Shown here in pieces: positions 26,044-35,102 of a stretch of DNA of 64,000 nt. The DNA comes from Mucilaginibacter terrenus (GTDB lineage Bacteria; Bacteroidota; Bacteroidia; Sphingobacteriales; Sphingobacteriaceae). The stretch is taken from positions 1 through 64,000 of the forward strand of contig NZ_QWDE01000005.1 in NCBI RefSeq assembly GCF_003432065.1, written 5' to 3'. The position numbers were made by a program, and so were the translations under genes. The stretch's first letter is position 1. The number at the start of each line of letters is the position of its first letter. The notes below the pieces were generated by a model, which was not told the origin of the DNA, did no database searches, and was given only the letters and a program-made list of their open reading frames with translations.

Positions 26044-26251
26044 TAGGTAAACAACTGATAATAAGACAGTTATTAATTTTGTGATACGCTTTAATCACAA
26101 GCCATAGACAGCGTAAATACCTGTTTATACAGGGTTTATGCTCGTAACTACTTACAAGGCCGAAAACTGCAATACGCTTGCTTCACAAGAAAAAAAATGA
26201 AAAAAAATCAACTATTTTGATGACCTTTCATTACTGTATAAAAACCATATT

Positions 26252-26300
26252 AAAACCGCTTTTTTGATGAAAAAACGCTTATAAAACCGCTGTTTTAATG
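26252..26300. repeat. Two direct repeats upstream of susC
   Basis: AAAACCGCTTTTTTGATG (26252-26269) and AAAACCGCTGTTTTAATG (26283-26300) are similar 18-base words, about three helical turns apart (31 bases). They could be tandem regulator sites for susC. No protein is assigned to them. Confidence 0.4.
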
Positions 26301-26777
26301 CCTGTTTTTTTTGCTTAATACGCAAATGAAAATAATGGGAGTAGATTAACTGCATTAAAAAGCTTGATCAGGCTTTTTGCAGGTTTGTTGTTGATAAATT
26401 CTGCCTGTGACTTTACATTTTGAGCTGATATCTTAACAAAATTTCATCCAATAATCCTATTTAAATGCCTGGCTACATTAGTGGAAGTTTGCGGTTGGGC
26501 TATTTGCAGTAAAAGGCTTAGCCTTATTGCGGTAATTTCAACTAAGCAAAGCAGGAAACATGATTATCGCCTAAAGTGCGATGCTAAATGCGAGAAGGTA
26601 AACGTTGAACTATACGAATGTATATTACCCTATTTCAGAGCAAGTTTGTGTATGAGGGGGTAATTACAAAGGAGCAAGTAGCTGTTTTACATCATAATAG
26701 CGCCTATCAATAACTGACTAAAGTAAGACGATAGCTAAGGAAAAAACATAAAAAGCTGTTATAGAGGTGGGCTTAAG

Positions 26778-29426
26778 CTACCTGGCGGTGAGTTGTATAG
26801 CGTTTAAAACCGGTTCGCCCTTTACAGGTACAAATACAATATTAATACCTTTGCCATCTGAAGCAATTACTGTAAATTTTTCTGCTCCTGCAGTCAGCGG
26901 ACCATACTTACCGGCAATTGAAAAATTTTGGAGTACTGCCCTGCCATTCACTTCAACAGTAAATACCCTGTCTTCAAGGCGGGTTCCTTTATCCGCATTA
27001 TCCAAATTGTAAGCTAAAGCTTCCGTTTGTTTGTCGGTAGTTAGTTCGGCAAAGTGGAGTGTAAGCTGATAATTTCCGTCGGGCACATTCATTTTAAAAG
27101 ACTTTATACCGACTTGTTGCGTTTGATAAATCGGGTCGTCTGAAGTTTTATTTATGTTGCGATCGGTACCGTAACCTACCCGGCCATTACCGGGAAGTTT
27201 GAACGGAGTTCCTCCTGTGTAGCCAAAACCTCCTTTGGTATATATGGGTGCCGGCATCCATTCGGTTCCTGCCGATGAGTAGAAAAACCTTTTTGATCCC
27301 AGTAAGACATTAATATTCAGCGCTTTTGAACTTTGCTGTTTCAGATTGGCTGGTAAAAGGTTAAACTTTACAGCTACATCGTCGCGAATTGCTTTACCAC
27401 CAGATGGAGAAGTTGCTGTCAACTGATTAACGCCATTTACAAAAGGCACGCTCCAGCTTATTATACCATTTTCCGTGGTTTTTGTACCAAGCGTTTTGCC
27501 GTTCAGCTTAAGCGAAACAGATTTTTGATTAGTAAAAACCCTTACTAGTTGTGTGGAGGTCCTGGGGGTTAAGCTATCTGCCAGGCCAGCCCTGTTGTTC
27601 CAGTTAGATATTTTCAGGAAAGGTGTTTTAAGAAGATTCGCCTGATATAAAAAATAAACATCTTTCGGCGAACGGTTTTGCGTAAGCAAGCCTTTTGAGT
27701 TTATATGTGGCGTAGTTTCGGCCCGTTCTTCAGAACTGAAATCTGCCAGGTTCCATATTATTCCGGCGCTAACAAAAGGGCGGGTCATTATAGCATCCAG
27801 ATAAACCTTGTGAAAATCTACGGCGTAATCTATGCTTTTGTCAAAGCGTTCTGGTGTTAACGACCGTATTCTTGAGTCTGCATCGGCACCATACTCCGTG
27901 ATCAGCATAGGTAATTTAGGATAATCCCCATGAAATTTGTCAAGGAATTTTCCAAAGTCCTCTGTTTTTCCGCTGTACCATCCCTGGTATAAGTTCCAGC
28001 CTATCAGCATTGGCACGTCAACTATGCCAGCTTGTTTATAGCGATTATAATCGCCGTGGCATGCGATCATGGTGTATCGCGCCGGGTCTTCTTTACGTGC
28101 TATGCTATCCAATAGCGCTGCCAGCAACCGTACGTTTTTAAAATATTCTTGCTGACGCGGCTTGTCGTTACCATACTTTGGCCGGAGCAAAACCTCGTTC
28201 ATGTAAGCCCAAATTACAATACTTGGGTGATTAAAGTTTTGTTTAATCATCTCCATCAGCATGTTTTTACTGTTTTGCGTAAACTCCGGCGTTTCGGTAA
28301 TGGCATTTACTACCGGTATTTCTACAGATGCTAATATGCCCAGGCTGTCGCATGCGTCAAGTACTTTTTTATCCTGCGGATAATGGGCTACGCGTAAAAA
28401 GTTACCGCCCATTTTCTTAATCATAGCAACATCGTGCACGTGGTATTTAGCCGTAAGCGCGTTACCGAGGCCTTCAAAGTCCTGATGGCGGCTCACCCCC
28501 ATCAACTTATATGGCTTACCGTTGAGGAAAAAACCTTTTTCGCCATCAAACTTATACCAGCGCAGGCCCAAAGGTTCGGTTACTTTGTCAAGTACCTTCC
28601 CCGTTTTTGCATCGGTTATGGTAGAGACTACCCGGTATAAGTAGGGATGTTCGGGTGTCCATAAATGCGGGGCCGCAATTTCCGGCAGTTCCGTTTCAAA
28701 GGAATTTTCTGATCCATTTCCCTCAATTTCCACACTTTTTTGAGCAACCTTTTTGCCGGTTTTGTCGAGCACTACCGTGCTTAACAAAAGTTTACTTTTT
28801 TGTACCGAGGTGACCTTACCAGTGACCTTTAATATCGCCTTTTCTGCGGAAACGTTTGGCGTGGAGATAAAGACGCCATCTGCAGCAAAGTCTGTATTGA
28901 AATGGGTGGTGTTTGTTTTTACGAGATAGACATCGCGGTATAACCCGCCAAAAAAAGTGAAGTCGGCTGTAAGCGGCGGGATGTTCTCATTGTAAGCATT
29001 GTCTACAGCAATAGCCAGCTCATTTTGCTGACCATACTTTAAATACTTGCCTAGGTTTACATTAAAGCGCGTGTACCCGCCGTTATGAGCAGCTATTTTT
29101 TCGCCATTCAGGTAAATGTCTGCTACCTGGTTTGCGCCATTGATGTACAGGTAAACCTGGCCGCCTTTATCCGCTGCGGGAATAAGCACTTGTTTTGTAT
29201 AAACTGCCGGGCCGCGATAGTAACCTGGCTCATCATCCATTACGTCTTTCGCGTTCCAGGTGTGAGGCAAAGAAACTGTTGAAGCTTTTTCAGATGGGGA
29301 TCCATACGCTCCTTTAGCGAACTGCCAGCCTTTATCCAAATTAATTATAGTACGTTGCGCCTGCGCTGAATTCAGCTGAGCAACAAATGCTATTAACAAA
29401 GAGAAAATGGCAGCCAGTTTCTTCAT
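26778..29426 (-). CDS. Secreted GH2-family glycosidase with C-terminal malectin-like domain
   Basis: This 882-residue enzyme has a signal peptide (residues 1-24, ending SAQAQ), the GH2 jelly-roll sugar-binding domain, an Ig-like domain and a TIM barrel. The acid/base Glu411 is in WAYMNEV and the nucleophile Glu511 in LITEYGAD. After an Ig-like tail, residues about 715-880 read like a malectin carbohydrate-binding domain (DGNYQLTLHFAE, FTVEVNGRAV). GH2 enzymes are beta-galactosidases, beta-glucuronidases or beta-mannosidases; the uronate neighbours favour beta-glucuronidase or beta-galactosidase, which I cannot separate. I chose ATG 29426 (MKKLAAIFSL), eight bases after the uxuA stop. Confidence 0.92.
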   Translation of the reverse strand: MKKLAAIFSLLIAFVAQLNSAQAQRTIINLDKGWQFAKGAYGSPSEKASTVSLPHTWNAKDVMDDEPGYYRGPAVYTKQVLIPAADKGGQVYLYINGANQVADIYLNGEKIAAHNGGYTRFNVNLGKYLKYGQQNELAIAVDNAYNENIPPLTADFTFFGGLYRDVYLVKTNTTHFNTDFAADGVFISTPNVSAEKAILKVTGKVTSVQKSKLLLSTVVLDKTGKKVAQKSVEIEGNGSENSFETELPEIAAPHLWTPEHPYLYRVVSTITDAKTGKVLDKVTEPLGLRWYKFDGEKGFFLNGKPYKLMGVSRHQDFEGLGNALTAKYHVHDVAMIKKMGGNFLRVAHYPQDKKVLDACDSLGILASVEIPVVNAITETPEFTQNSKNMLMEMIKQNFNHPSIVIWAYMNEVLLRPKYGNDKPRQQEYFKNVRLLAALLDSIARKEDPARYTMIACHGDYNRYKQAGIVDVPMLIGWNLYQGWYSGKTEDFGKFLDKFHGDYPKLPMLITEYGADADSRIRSLTPERFDKSIDYAVDFHKVYLDAIMTRPFVSAGIIWNLADFSSEERAETTPHINSKGLLTQNRSPKDVYFLYQANLLKTPFLKISNWNNRAGLADSLTPRTSTQLVRVFTNQKSVSLKLNGKTLGTKTTENGIISWSVPFVNGVNQLTATSPSGGKAIRDDVAVKFNLLPANLKQQSSKALNINVLLGSKRFFYSSAGTEWMPAPIYTKGGFGYTGGTPFKLPGNGRVGYGTDRNINKTSDDPIYQTQQVGIKSFKMNVPDGNYQLTLHFAELTTDKQTEALAYNLDNADKGTRLEDRVFTVEVNGRAVLQNFSIAGKYGPLTAGAEKFTVIASDGKGINIVFVPVKGEPVLNAIQLTAR

Positions 29427-29433
29427 ACCAGAG

Positions 29434-30621
29434 TTAGTAGTTAAATGCTTTTTTAATACCCAGTTCCAGCCCACGCAGTTCGGCAAGGCCGCGTAGACGA
29501 CCTATAGCAGAGTAACCGGGGTTCGTTTTTTTATGCAGATCATCCAGCATTTTATGACCATGATCCGGGCGGAAAGGCATGCGGATGTCTTTCCTGCCAC
29601 TCGCATCGCGTTTTTGTTGTTCTTCCAGCAAGGCCTTCATTACTTCGTACATATCCACATCCCCGTCCAGGTGGTCAGCTTCGTGGAAGTTACCCAACTC
29701 GTCACGTTTAGTGCTGCGCAAGTGAATAAAGTGGATACGGTCGCCAAGGCGTTTTACCATTGCCGGCAGGTCATTGCTGGCTATCACACCAAAGGATCCG
29801 GTGCAAAATGTTAAACCGTTGTGCCGGCTGTCTACAGCATTGTATAAGTCCAGGATGTCTTGCTGATTACTTACCACACGCGGTAAACCAAGTATATCAT
29901 AAGGCGGATCGTCCGGATGGATGCACATCAGCACTCCGGCTTGTTCCGCTGCAGGAATCACCTGCTGTAAAAAGTAAGCAAGGTTGGCTTTTAGGGCTGC
30001 TGCATCTATCCCCTCGTAAGTAGCCAGCACATCGGCAAATTCCTGTATCGTATAACCCTCTTCAGCACCGGGCAAACCAGCTATAATGTTTTTTACCAGC
30101 AGCTCAGCCTCTGCTGCAGAAAGCCCGCCAAAATACTGCCGGGCTTTATCTCTGATGATCTCCGGATAACTTTCTTCCGCTCCGGTGCGTTTCAGCAGAT
30201 GAATATCAAATGCCGCGAATGCAACCATATCAAACCTTAACGCGGTTGAGCCATCCGGCATTGGGTAATCCAGATCGGTGCGTGTCCAGTCCAGCACGGG
30301 CATAAAGTTGTAACAAACAATATCAATCCCGCATTGGCCTAGGTTAAGCAACGAGGCTTTATAATTCTCAATGTATTGCAGATAGTTGCCTTTACGCTTC
30401 TTTATATCCTCGTGTACAGGAACGCTTTCCACAACCGACCAATACAAGCCGGCTTGTTCAATAATTTGTTTACGTTTTTGTATTTCTTCAACCGGCCATA
30501 CTTCGCCGTTAGGCATATGGTGCAATGCAGTAACAATGCCGGTAGCACCTGCCTGCTTAATGTCAGAAAGAGATACGGGATCATTAGGGCCGTACCAACG
30601 CCATGTTTGTTCTAAACTCAT
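29434..30621 (-). CDS. uxuA: Mannonate dehydratase
   Basis: This 395-residue protein matches UxuA end to end: MSLEQTWRWYGPNDPVSLSD at the start, CYNFMPVLDWTRTDL in the middle, then MCIHPDDPP, FCTGSFG, HFIHLRSTKR and HEADHLDGDVD, with MPFRPDHGH near the end. These hold the metal and substrate residues. It dehydrates D-mannonate to 2-keto-3-deoxygluconate, a late step of glucuronate use in the cytoplasm. It lies 11 bases after kdgF, so glucuronate is probably released from the polymer by this locus. uxaC and uxuB are not in the window. Confidence 0.97.
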   Translation of the reverse strand: MSLEQTWRWYGPNDPVSLSDIKQAGATGIVTALHHMPNGEVWPVEEIQKRKQIIEQAGLYWSVVESVPVHEDIKKRKGNYLQYIENYKASLLNLGQCGIDIVCYNFMPVLDWTRTDLDYPMPDGSTALRFDMVAFAAFDIHLLKRTGAEESYPEIIRDKARQYFGGLSAAEAELLVKNIIAGLPGAEEGYTIQEFADVLATYEGIDAAALKANLAYFLQQVIPAAEQAGVLMCIHPDDPPYDILGLPRVVSNQQDILDLYNAVDSRHNGLTFCTGSFGVIASNDLPAMVKRLGDRIHFIHLRSTKRDELGNFHEADHLDGDVDMYEVMKALLEEQQKRDASGRKDIRMPFRPDHGHKMLDDLHKKTNPGYSAIGRLRGLAELRGLELGIKKAFNY

Positions 30622-30632
30622 TTTGGTTTTAC

Positions 30633-30995
30633 TTATAGCGTGTAATTATTGGCATTTGTATTTAAAAAGTCCCACCTAACGGGGCTAAATGCATCTACCA
30701 GCATACCATCTTCCAAACACAGGCAACCGTGTACAGTGTAGGGCGGGGCGTAGTAACTGTCGCCTTTGCGGATGATCTTCACCGTATCTCCCATGGTCAT
30801 CTCGAACGCGCCGCTTTCCACATAAGTAACCTGGGCATGCGGATGGCTGTGCAGCTCGCCACGGCCACCTTTGTCGAATTTAACTTTTACCATCATCAGC
30901 TTATCGTCGTACCCAAGCACTTTACGCTTAACGCCAGGTGCAACGTTATGCCAGTCGGTGTCTTCCTCAAATTGAAATAGCGTGCTCTGTATCAT
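30633..30995 (-). CDS. kdgF: Cupin KdgF-like, unsaturated uronate linearisation
   Basis: This 120-residue protein is a single cupin with the metal motif GELHSHPHAQVTYVESG (His, His and Gln ligands) and the second motif PPYTVHGCLCLEDG. KdgF converts 4,5-unsaturated uronates, the products of lyases and GH88, to the linear keto form that KduI uses. Placement between GH88 and UxuA supports this over a generic cupin. It overlaps neither neighbour; the gap to GH88 is one base. Confidence 0.88.
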   Translation of the reverse strand: MIQSTLFQFEEDTDWHNVAPGVKRKVLGYDDKLMMVKVKFDKGGRGELHSHPHAQVTYVESGAFEMTMGDTVKIIRKGDSYYAPPYTVHGCLCLEDGMLVDAFSPVRWDFLNTNANNYTL

Positions 30996-30996
30996 A

Positions 30997-32220
30997 TCAG
31001 TTCTTTAAAGTACCGGCTGCATTAATCACCGGCTTCTTTTCAGTTAAACGCTTTTGTCTTAATAATGCTTCCAGATAGTAGTAATCAGCATAAATTATTG
31101 GCACATCTATCTCGCTCTTGGCGGGTAAATGGCCGGTACTGTGCAGCAGCATAAAGCCCCTGGCACTGTCTGGCTGCGCCTGATAAGCGGTGTGCAGGCT
31201 CTTTATTATTTTATCAGCAGTAGCTTTATACTTTTTACCGTTTTTGCTGTAGGTGCTTAGCTCGTACAATGCTGACGCAGTAACCGCCGCTGCTGATGCA
31301 TCTCTTGGCTGAGTTTTTATATCAGTAGCGTCATAATCCCAATAAGGAACCAGATCAGCAGGCATGTTAGGGTTGCTAAAGATGAACCTGGCAATTTGCT
31401 CTGCCTGCTGCAGGTAAGCCTTATTATGGGTTTCGCGGTAACACATTGTAAAACCATAAAGCCCCCACGCTTGCCCCCTTGCCCACGATGAACTGTCTGC
31501 AAAACCCTGGTGCGTTTGCTTGTGTAAAACCGCTCCGGTTTCAGGGTCATAGTCTACCACGTGGTAAGAGCTGTAGTTCTCTCTGAAGTGGTTCTTCATG
31601 GTAGTATTGGCATGTGTTACAGCTACGTTGTAAAAGCGTTTATCGCCGCTGAGTTTGGCTGCCTCGAACAACAATTCCAGGTTCATCATATTATCTATGA
31701 TTACCGGGAACTTCCATTCCTTCCGGTTGTCCCACGACTTAAGAGAGCCTACTTTAGGATTAAACCTTGTTACAAGCGTTTTCGCCGCTTCTAATACAAC
31801 ATCTTTGTAGTGGGCATCATGTGTAAGCCTGTAAGCATTCCCCACGCTGTTATAAAGCTTAAAGCCCATATCGTGCGTTCCGGCATTGGCCTTCTCCGCC
31901 TCCATTAACGTGGTAAACGGAACAGCCTTTTGTTTCCAGCTTTCGGCCCCAGTGTACTCGTACAAAAACCACAAATTGCCCGGGAAAAAACCGCTACACC
32001 AATCGCGGGTAGGCACCAGTACTAGTTCTCCGTTTCTGCCCAGTGTACGTGGCGATACCAGGTTGGGCTTATCGGGATTCTTTGCTTTGTTAGTTTCTTT
32101 CAGCATTACATCTGCCTGATGCTGCGCAAAAACAAAAGCGGGCTTATAGTCTTGCTGGGCAAGGGCGTTTGTACCTGCTCCCGTTAGCAGAAGTGCTATG
32201 GCGATTTTTCTCATCATCAT
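30997..32220 (-). CDS. Unsaturated glucuronyl hydrolase, GH88 family
   Basis: This 407-residue secreted enzyme has a signal peptide (MMMRKIAIALLLTGAGTNALAQ) and an (alpha/alpha)6 barrel with WCSGFFPGNLWFLYEYTG, DMGFKLYNSVG, DNMMNLELLFEAA, SSWARGQAWGLYGF and PYWDYDAT. GH88 removes 4,5-unsaturated glucuronic acid from the non-reducing ends left by lyases, by hydrating the enol ether. The start shares a base with the upstream stop (TGATG), so ATG 32220 is favoured among three adjacent ATG codons. The lyase products of the plus-strand genes are its likely substrates. Confidence 0.92.
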   Translation of the reverse strand: MMMRKIAIALLLTGAGTNALAQQDYKPAFVFAQHQADVMLKETNKAKNPDKPNLVSPRTLGRNGELVLVPTRDWCSGFFPGNLWFLYEYTGAESWKQKAVPFTTLMEAEKANAGTHDMGFKLYNSVGNAYRLTHDAHYKDVVLEAAKTLVTRFNPKVGSLKSWDNRKEWKFPVIIDNMMNLELLFEAAKLSGDKRFYNVAVTHANTTMKNHFRENYSSYHVVDYDPETGAVLHKQTHQGFADSSSWARGQAWGLYGFTMCYRETHNKAYLQQAEQIARFIFSNPNMPADLVPYWDYDATDIKTQPRDASAAAVTASALYELSTYSKNGKKYKATADKIIKSLHTAYQAQPDSARGFMLLHSTGHLPAKSEIDVPIIYADYYYLEALLRQKRLTEKKPVINAAGTLKN

Positions 32221-32843
32221 CAGTTTGCAACCTTAATTTTGATCACCAGCTTCTTCACTGTGTCAAAGCCATCCACCTTTATGTTAGGCCGGTGTGCATC
32301 CTGAGGGAAAAACAGGAAGAACGTTCCGGGCTCTGCTCTATAGTACTTACCCTCTGTCGTGTAGTTCGCCACATCTTTGGCTGTATCATAAGCATTGGTA
32401 ACCGTTGCTTTAGCAACCTGCTCAACTCCAATCTTCTCTTTACCAGTTATCACATATTGCAGGTCGATATAGTTTTTATGCGATTCCCAGTTTGCTTTAT
32501 CCAGCTCTTTTGACGGCGCTTCTGTTATGCTGGCATAGGCGTTATCTCCGTCGATAGGGTATTTGCCCGGTGCCAGGTTAGCAAGATCATGCTCTTTTAT
32601 AAACTGAAAAGCTTTATCCCAGGTGGTTTGAGCGGCATGATACTGGCGGTAAAACTCCGCGGCGTTAACAGAAGCATGCGGCTTAAGCGTTGTGCCGTTG
32701 GCCCAGCTTCTTCCTTTAAGCCACTTGTTGGCCTGCCCCCGCGTCACTGTAGTTTTTGATGTATCCTGCGCTTTAACAGACAGCATTGCCGAAAGCAACA
32801 AAACACAAACAATTAATAACTTAGTGGTGTACTTAGTTATCAT
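32220..32843 (-). CDS. YhcH/YjgK/YiaL-family protein with signal peptide
   Basis: This 207-residue protein has a signal peptide (MITKYTTKLLIVCVLLLSAMLSVKAQ) and a DUF386-type beta-sandwich. Family stretches are WESHKNYIDLQYVITGKEKIG, GTFFLFFPQDAHRPNI and KKLVIKIKV. Relatives (YhcH, EbgC) are cytoplasmic proteins linked to sialic acid and galactoside use, possibly as epimerases or mutarotases; a secreted form is less usual. It is first in the minus-strand uronate operon and shares TGATG with GH88. Exact activity is unknown. Confidence 0.85.
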   Translation of the reverse strand: MITKYTTKLLIVCVLLLSAMLSVKAQDTSKTTVTRGQANKWLKGRSWANGTTLKPHASVNAAEFYRQYHAAQTTWDKAFQFIKEHDLANLAPGKYPIDGDNAYASITEAPSKELDKANWESHKNYIDLQYVITGKEKIGVEQVAKATVTNAYDTAKDVANYTTEGKYYRAEPGTFFLFFPQDAHRPNIKVDGFDTVKKLVIKIKVAN

Positions 32844-32957
32844 AATTTATAGGTTTTTACAATTGGTTTAACGGTATTTTGATGTGCTCTTACACCGTAT
32901 TTAACTCCAATTATACGATGTAATGCAATAGAAAGCCCCGAAACCGACCTATATTTC

Positions 32958-32975
32958 TACTACAACGTTTTAGTA
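32958..32975. promoter_or_regulatory. LacI-type operator 1, kduI/YhcH divergent region
   Basis: TACTACAACGTTTTAGTA is an 18-bp palindrome with a single mismatched pair and the central CG typical of LacI-family sites. It shares 15 of 16 bases with a second site 33 bases to the right. A LacI-family gene lies at 34017-35054, and both divergent operons encode uronate enzymes. The regulator assignment is inferred from this context. Confidence 0.65.
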
Positions 32976-32992
32976 AACCTGCAACAGCGCGG

Positions 32993-33008
32993 CTACAACG
33001 TTTTCGTA
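32993..33008. promoter_or_regulatory. LacI-type operator 2, kduI/YhcH divergent region
   Basis: CTACAACGTTTTCGTA matches 15 of 16 bases of 32960-32975. Its symmetry is poorer than site 1, but its centre lies exactly 33 bases from it, about three helical turns, which suits two dimers on one DNA face. Confidence 0.55.
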
Positions 33009-33044
33009 GAAATAACATCCGGGTTTCTTTTTATTAAAACCTCA

Positions 33045-33073
33045 TTGCGTTAGAATTGCCTGCTGTTATTTTG
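33045..33073 (+). promoter_or_regulatory. Candidate kduI promoter
   Basis: TTG (33045-33047) is followed after 18 bases by TTATTTTG (33066-33073), one mismatch from TAnnTTTG. It lies 20 bases before the kduI TTG start and downstream of the two palindromes. Weak match. Confidence 0.3.
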
Positions 33074-33092
33074 CAACTTAAATACCATTGCT

Positions 33093-33923
33093 TTGAAAGT
33101 ATTACACAGTGTACACCCCGAAGATTTTAAAACTTACCAAACCGACAAAATCAGGGAACGCTTCCTAATAGAAGACCTGGTACAAGACAATCAGCTAAAC
33201 TGTGTTTACACGCACTATGACCGCATGATAATAGGTGGGGCAAAACCCGTGAACGAGACCCTGCAACTACCTAACTATCCGAACCTGCGGGCAACCTACT
33301 TTTTGGAGCGACGCGAGATAGGCATCATTAATGTTGGTGGAGATGGTACGGTAACAGCCGACGGGCAACGCTATGAAATGAAGAAGCTGGACTGCCTGTA
33401 TATAGGCAAAGGCGCAAAAGAAGTCAGCTTTAGCAGTGCTGATGCCAGCAAGCCTGCGGTTTACTACATCTTATCATGCCCTGCACATCATACATACCCA
33501 ACTGAGCTGATGACGCTTGAAAAAGCAGCAAAAGTGAAGGCAGGCAGCGCGGAGACCGCCAATGACCGCACTATAAACAAATACATACATGCCGATGGCA
33601 TAAAAAGCTGCCAGCTGGTGATGGGCCTTACTATTTTACATAACGGAAGTGTTTGGAACACCATGCCGGCACACGTACATGACAGGCGTATGGAAGCTTA
33701 CTTTTACTTTGATGTTCCGGACGGGCAGCGGGTATTTCATTATATGGGCGAAGGGCACGAAACCAGGCATATACTGGTAAACAATTATGGCGCAGTGGCA
33801 TCACCTCCATGGAGCATACACTCCGGATCTGGCACGGCGAGCTATAGTTTTATATGGGGTATGGCGGGTGAGAATACCGACTATACCGACATGGATGCTG
33901 TTAAGATAGAAGATATCCGCTGA
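33093..33923 (+). CDS. kduI: 5-keto-4-deoxyuronate isomerase
   Basis: This 276-residue protein matches KduI from MKVLHSVHPEDFKTYQTDKIRERFL to the C-terminal GENTDYTDMDAV. The cupin zinc ligands are visible in PAHVHDRRMEAYFYFD (two His and a Glu) with the last His in PPWSIHSGSG. It isomerises 5-keto-4-deoxyuronate (DKI) to 2,5-diketo-3-deoxygluconate in the cytoplasm. Translation starts at TTG 33093, as no ATG precedes the conserved start. KduD, the next enzyme, is not in the window. Confidence 0.96.
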   Translation: MKVLHSVHPEDFKTYQTDKIRERFLIEDLVQDNQLNCVYTHYDRMIIGGAKPVNETLQLPNYPNLRATYFLERREIGIINVGGDGTVTADGQRYEMKKLDCLYIGKGAKEVSFSSADASKPAVYYILSCPAHHTYPTELMTLEKAAKVKAGSAETANDRTINKYIHADGIKSCQLVMGLTILHNGSVWNTMPAHVHDRRMEAYFYFDVPDGQRVFHYMGEGHETRHILVNNYGAVASPPWSIHSGSGTASYSFIWGMAGENTDYTDMDAVKIEDIR

Positions 33924-34016
33924 TCCCTTTGGTTTATAATAGCCTGACATTACTAAATTTTTATTACATTGGTAACTGCAAACAAAGACTCGGAGGAGCA
34001 GGGACAGTTACTATAT

Positions 34017-35054
34017 ATGAATTTTAATGCGATTACGATAAGGGACATTGCCAGGGCTTTACAGCTTTCAGTATCAACGGTATCCAAAGCCTTAAGGGAT
34101 AGCTACGAAATAAGCGAAAAGACCAAAAAGCTGGTTGTTGAATATGCCGAAAAGAACAACTACCGGCCTAATCCAATAGCGCAAAGCCTTAAAAAAGGGC
34201 ACAGTAAATCTATTGGAATTGTTGTTTCTACTATCGAAAATCAATTCTTTTCCCAGGTGATCAACGGTATCGAGTCGGTTGCTTACCAGGCAGGGTTTAA
34301 CGTCATCTTCACTCAAACACATGAATCGTATGAGATGGAAGTTAAGAACGTAGATCAGCTGGCGCACCATTCCCTTGACGGTTTGCTCATATCGCTCTCT
34401 ACAGAAACAAAGGATATTGAGCATCTCAAACTTTTGCACAAACGAGGGTTGCCAATCGTCTTTTTTGACAGAATAAGTAATGAGATAGATACGCATAAAG
34501 TTATTGCTGATAACTTTAAAGGAGGGTATGATGCAACGAAACACCTGATAGATTCCGGGTATAGCAAAATAGCGCATATAACCAGTCCGCCCAACATCTC
34601 TATTACCAAAGAGCGGCTTGCAGGATATAACCAGGCGCTTAAAGATGCGGGCCTTACTGTACCACCCGAGTATATTAAACATTGCTCGCACGGTGGCCGC
34701 GACATTGGTGAGATAGAGAACTCCTTAAACGAGCTCCTGGCGCTTAAAGAACGCCCGGATGCCATTTTCACCACGTCTGACAGGATTACCACCACCACGC
34801 TGCTTTTATTGAACAAGCTGGGCATAAAAATACCAGAGCAAATAGCGCTTGTAGGTTACACCAACACTACGCTTGCAGACGCGCTAAACCCGCCGCTGAC
34901 ATCTGTGTATCAGCCCGCCTTTGAGATGGGCCAGAAAGCTGCGGAAATGCTTTTAAACCTGATACTAAGCAAACGGCCGGTTACCGAGTTTGAAACCGTC
35001 ACCCTTCCAACGCAGTTGTTTGTGAGAAAATCAACAGCGCCACGGGAGGTGTAA
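34017..35054 (+). CDS. LacI-family transcriptional regulator
   Basis: This 345-residue repressor has an N-terminal helix-turn-helix (TIRDIARALQLSVSTVSKALRDS, about residues 6-29) with the hinge PNPIAQSLKKG, then a periplasmic-binding-like sensor domain (GIVVSTIENQFFSQVINGIE; DGLLISLS; VIADNFKGGYDATKHLI; ALVGYTNTTLADALNPPLTSV). I chose ATG 34017 over an in-frame TTG at 33969 because the domain starts there. It is 46 bases or more after kduI and is the only classical regulator in the locus. LacI-type palindromes occur in the divergent region upstream and again at 35077, so it probably controls both arms. Confidence 0.93.
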   Translation: MNFNAITIRDIARALQLSVSTVSKALRDSYEISEKTKKLVVEYAEKNNYRPNPIAQSLKKGHSKSIGIVVSTIENQFFSQVINGIESVAYQAGFNVIFTQTHESYEMEVKNVDQLAHHSLDGLLISLSTETKDIEHLKLLHKRGLPIVFFDRISNEIDTHKVIADNFKGGYDATKHLIDSGYSKIAHITSPPNISITKERLAGYNQALKDAGLTVPPEYIKHCSHGGRDIGEIENSLNELLALKERPDAIFTTSDRITTTTLLLLNKLGIKIPEQIALVGYTNTTLADALNPPLTSVYQPAFEMGQKAAEMLLNLILSKRPVTEFETVTLPTQLFVRKSTAPREV

Positions 35055-35076
35055 GCCCCCTTTTTCTGCCACATAC

Positions 35077-35090
35077 CGAAAACGATTTCG
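35077..35090. promoter_or_regulatory. LacI-type operator 3, upstream of lyase genes
   Basis: CGAAAACGATTTCG is a CG-centred 14-bp palindrome with one mismatched pair. It is just downstream of the LacI gene stop, about 45 bases before the -7 box at 35135. Its core differs from sites 1 and 2, so it could also bind a different LacI-family protein. Confidence 0.5.
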
Positions 35091-35102
35091 TAAATAAATA
35101 AA

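Larger units (their letters stand above)
25843..26777. other. 935-bp intergenic region upstream of susC
   Basis: No supported gene lies here; short frames at 25745-26098 (minus) and 26481-26663 (plus) lack motifs. The region holds a large palindrome (25898-25924), a weak minus-strand promoter match (26012-26043) and a pair of direct repeats (26252-26269 and 26283-26300). The part from 26300 to 26777 shows nothing I can assign and no clear terminator for the GH2 operon that ends at 26778. Its length suggests regulation of susC or a decayed gene. Confidence 0.6.

Noticed and set aside
25745..26098. 117-residue minus-strand protein upstream of susC
   Set aside because: It overlaps the susC start in another frame and has no recognisable domain.
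26481..26663. 60-residue plus-strand protein in the susC upstream region
   Set aside because: No motif or plausible start signal; the segment looks non-coding.
26681..26760. Terminator for the GH2 operon
   Set aside because: Short complementary words exist, but I found no stable stem followed by a T run on the minus strand.
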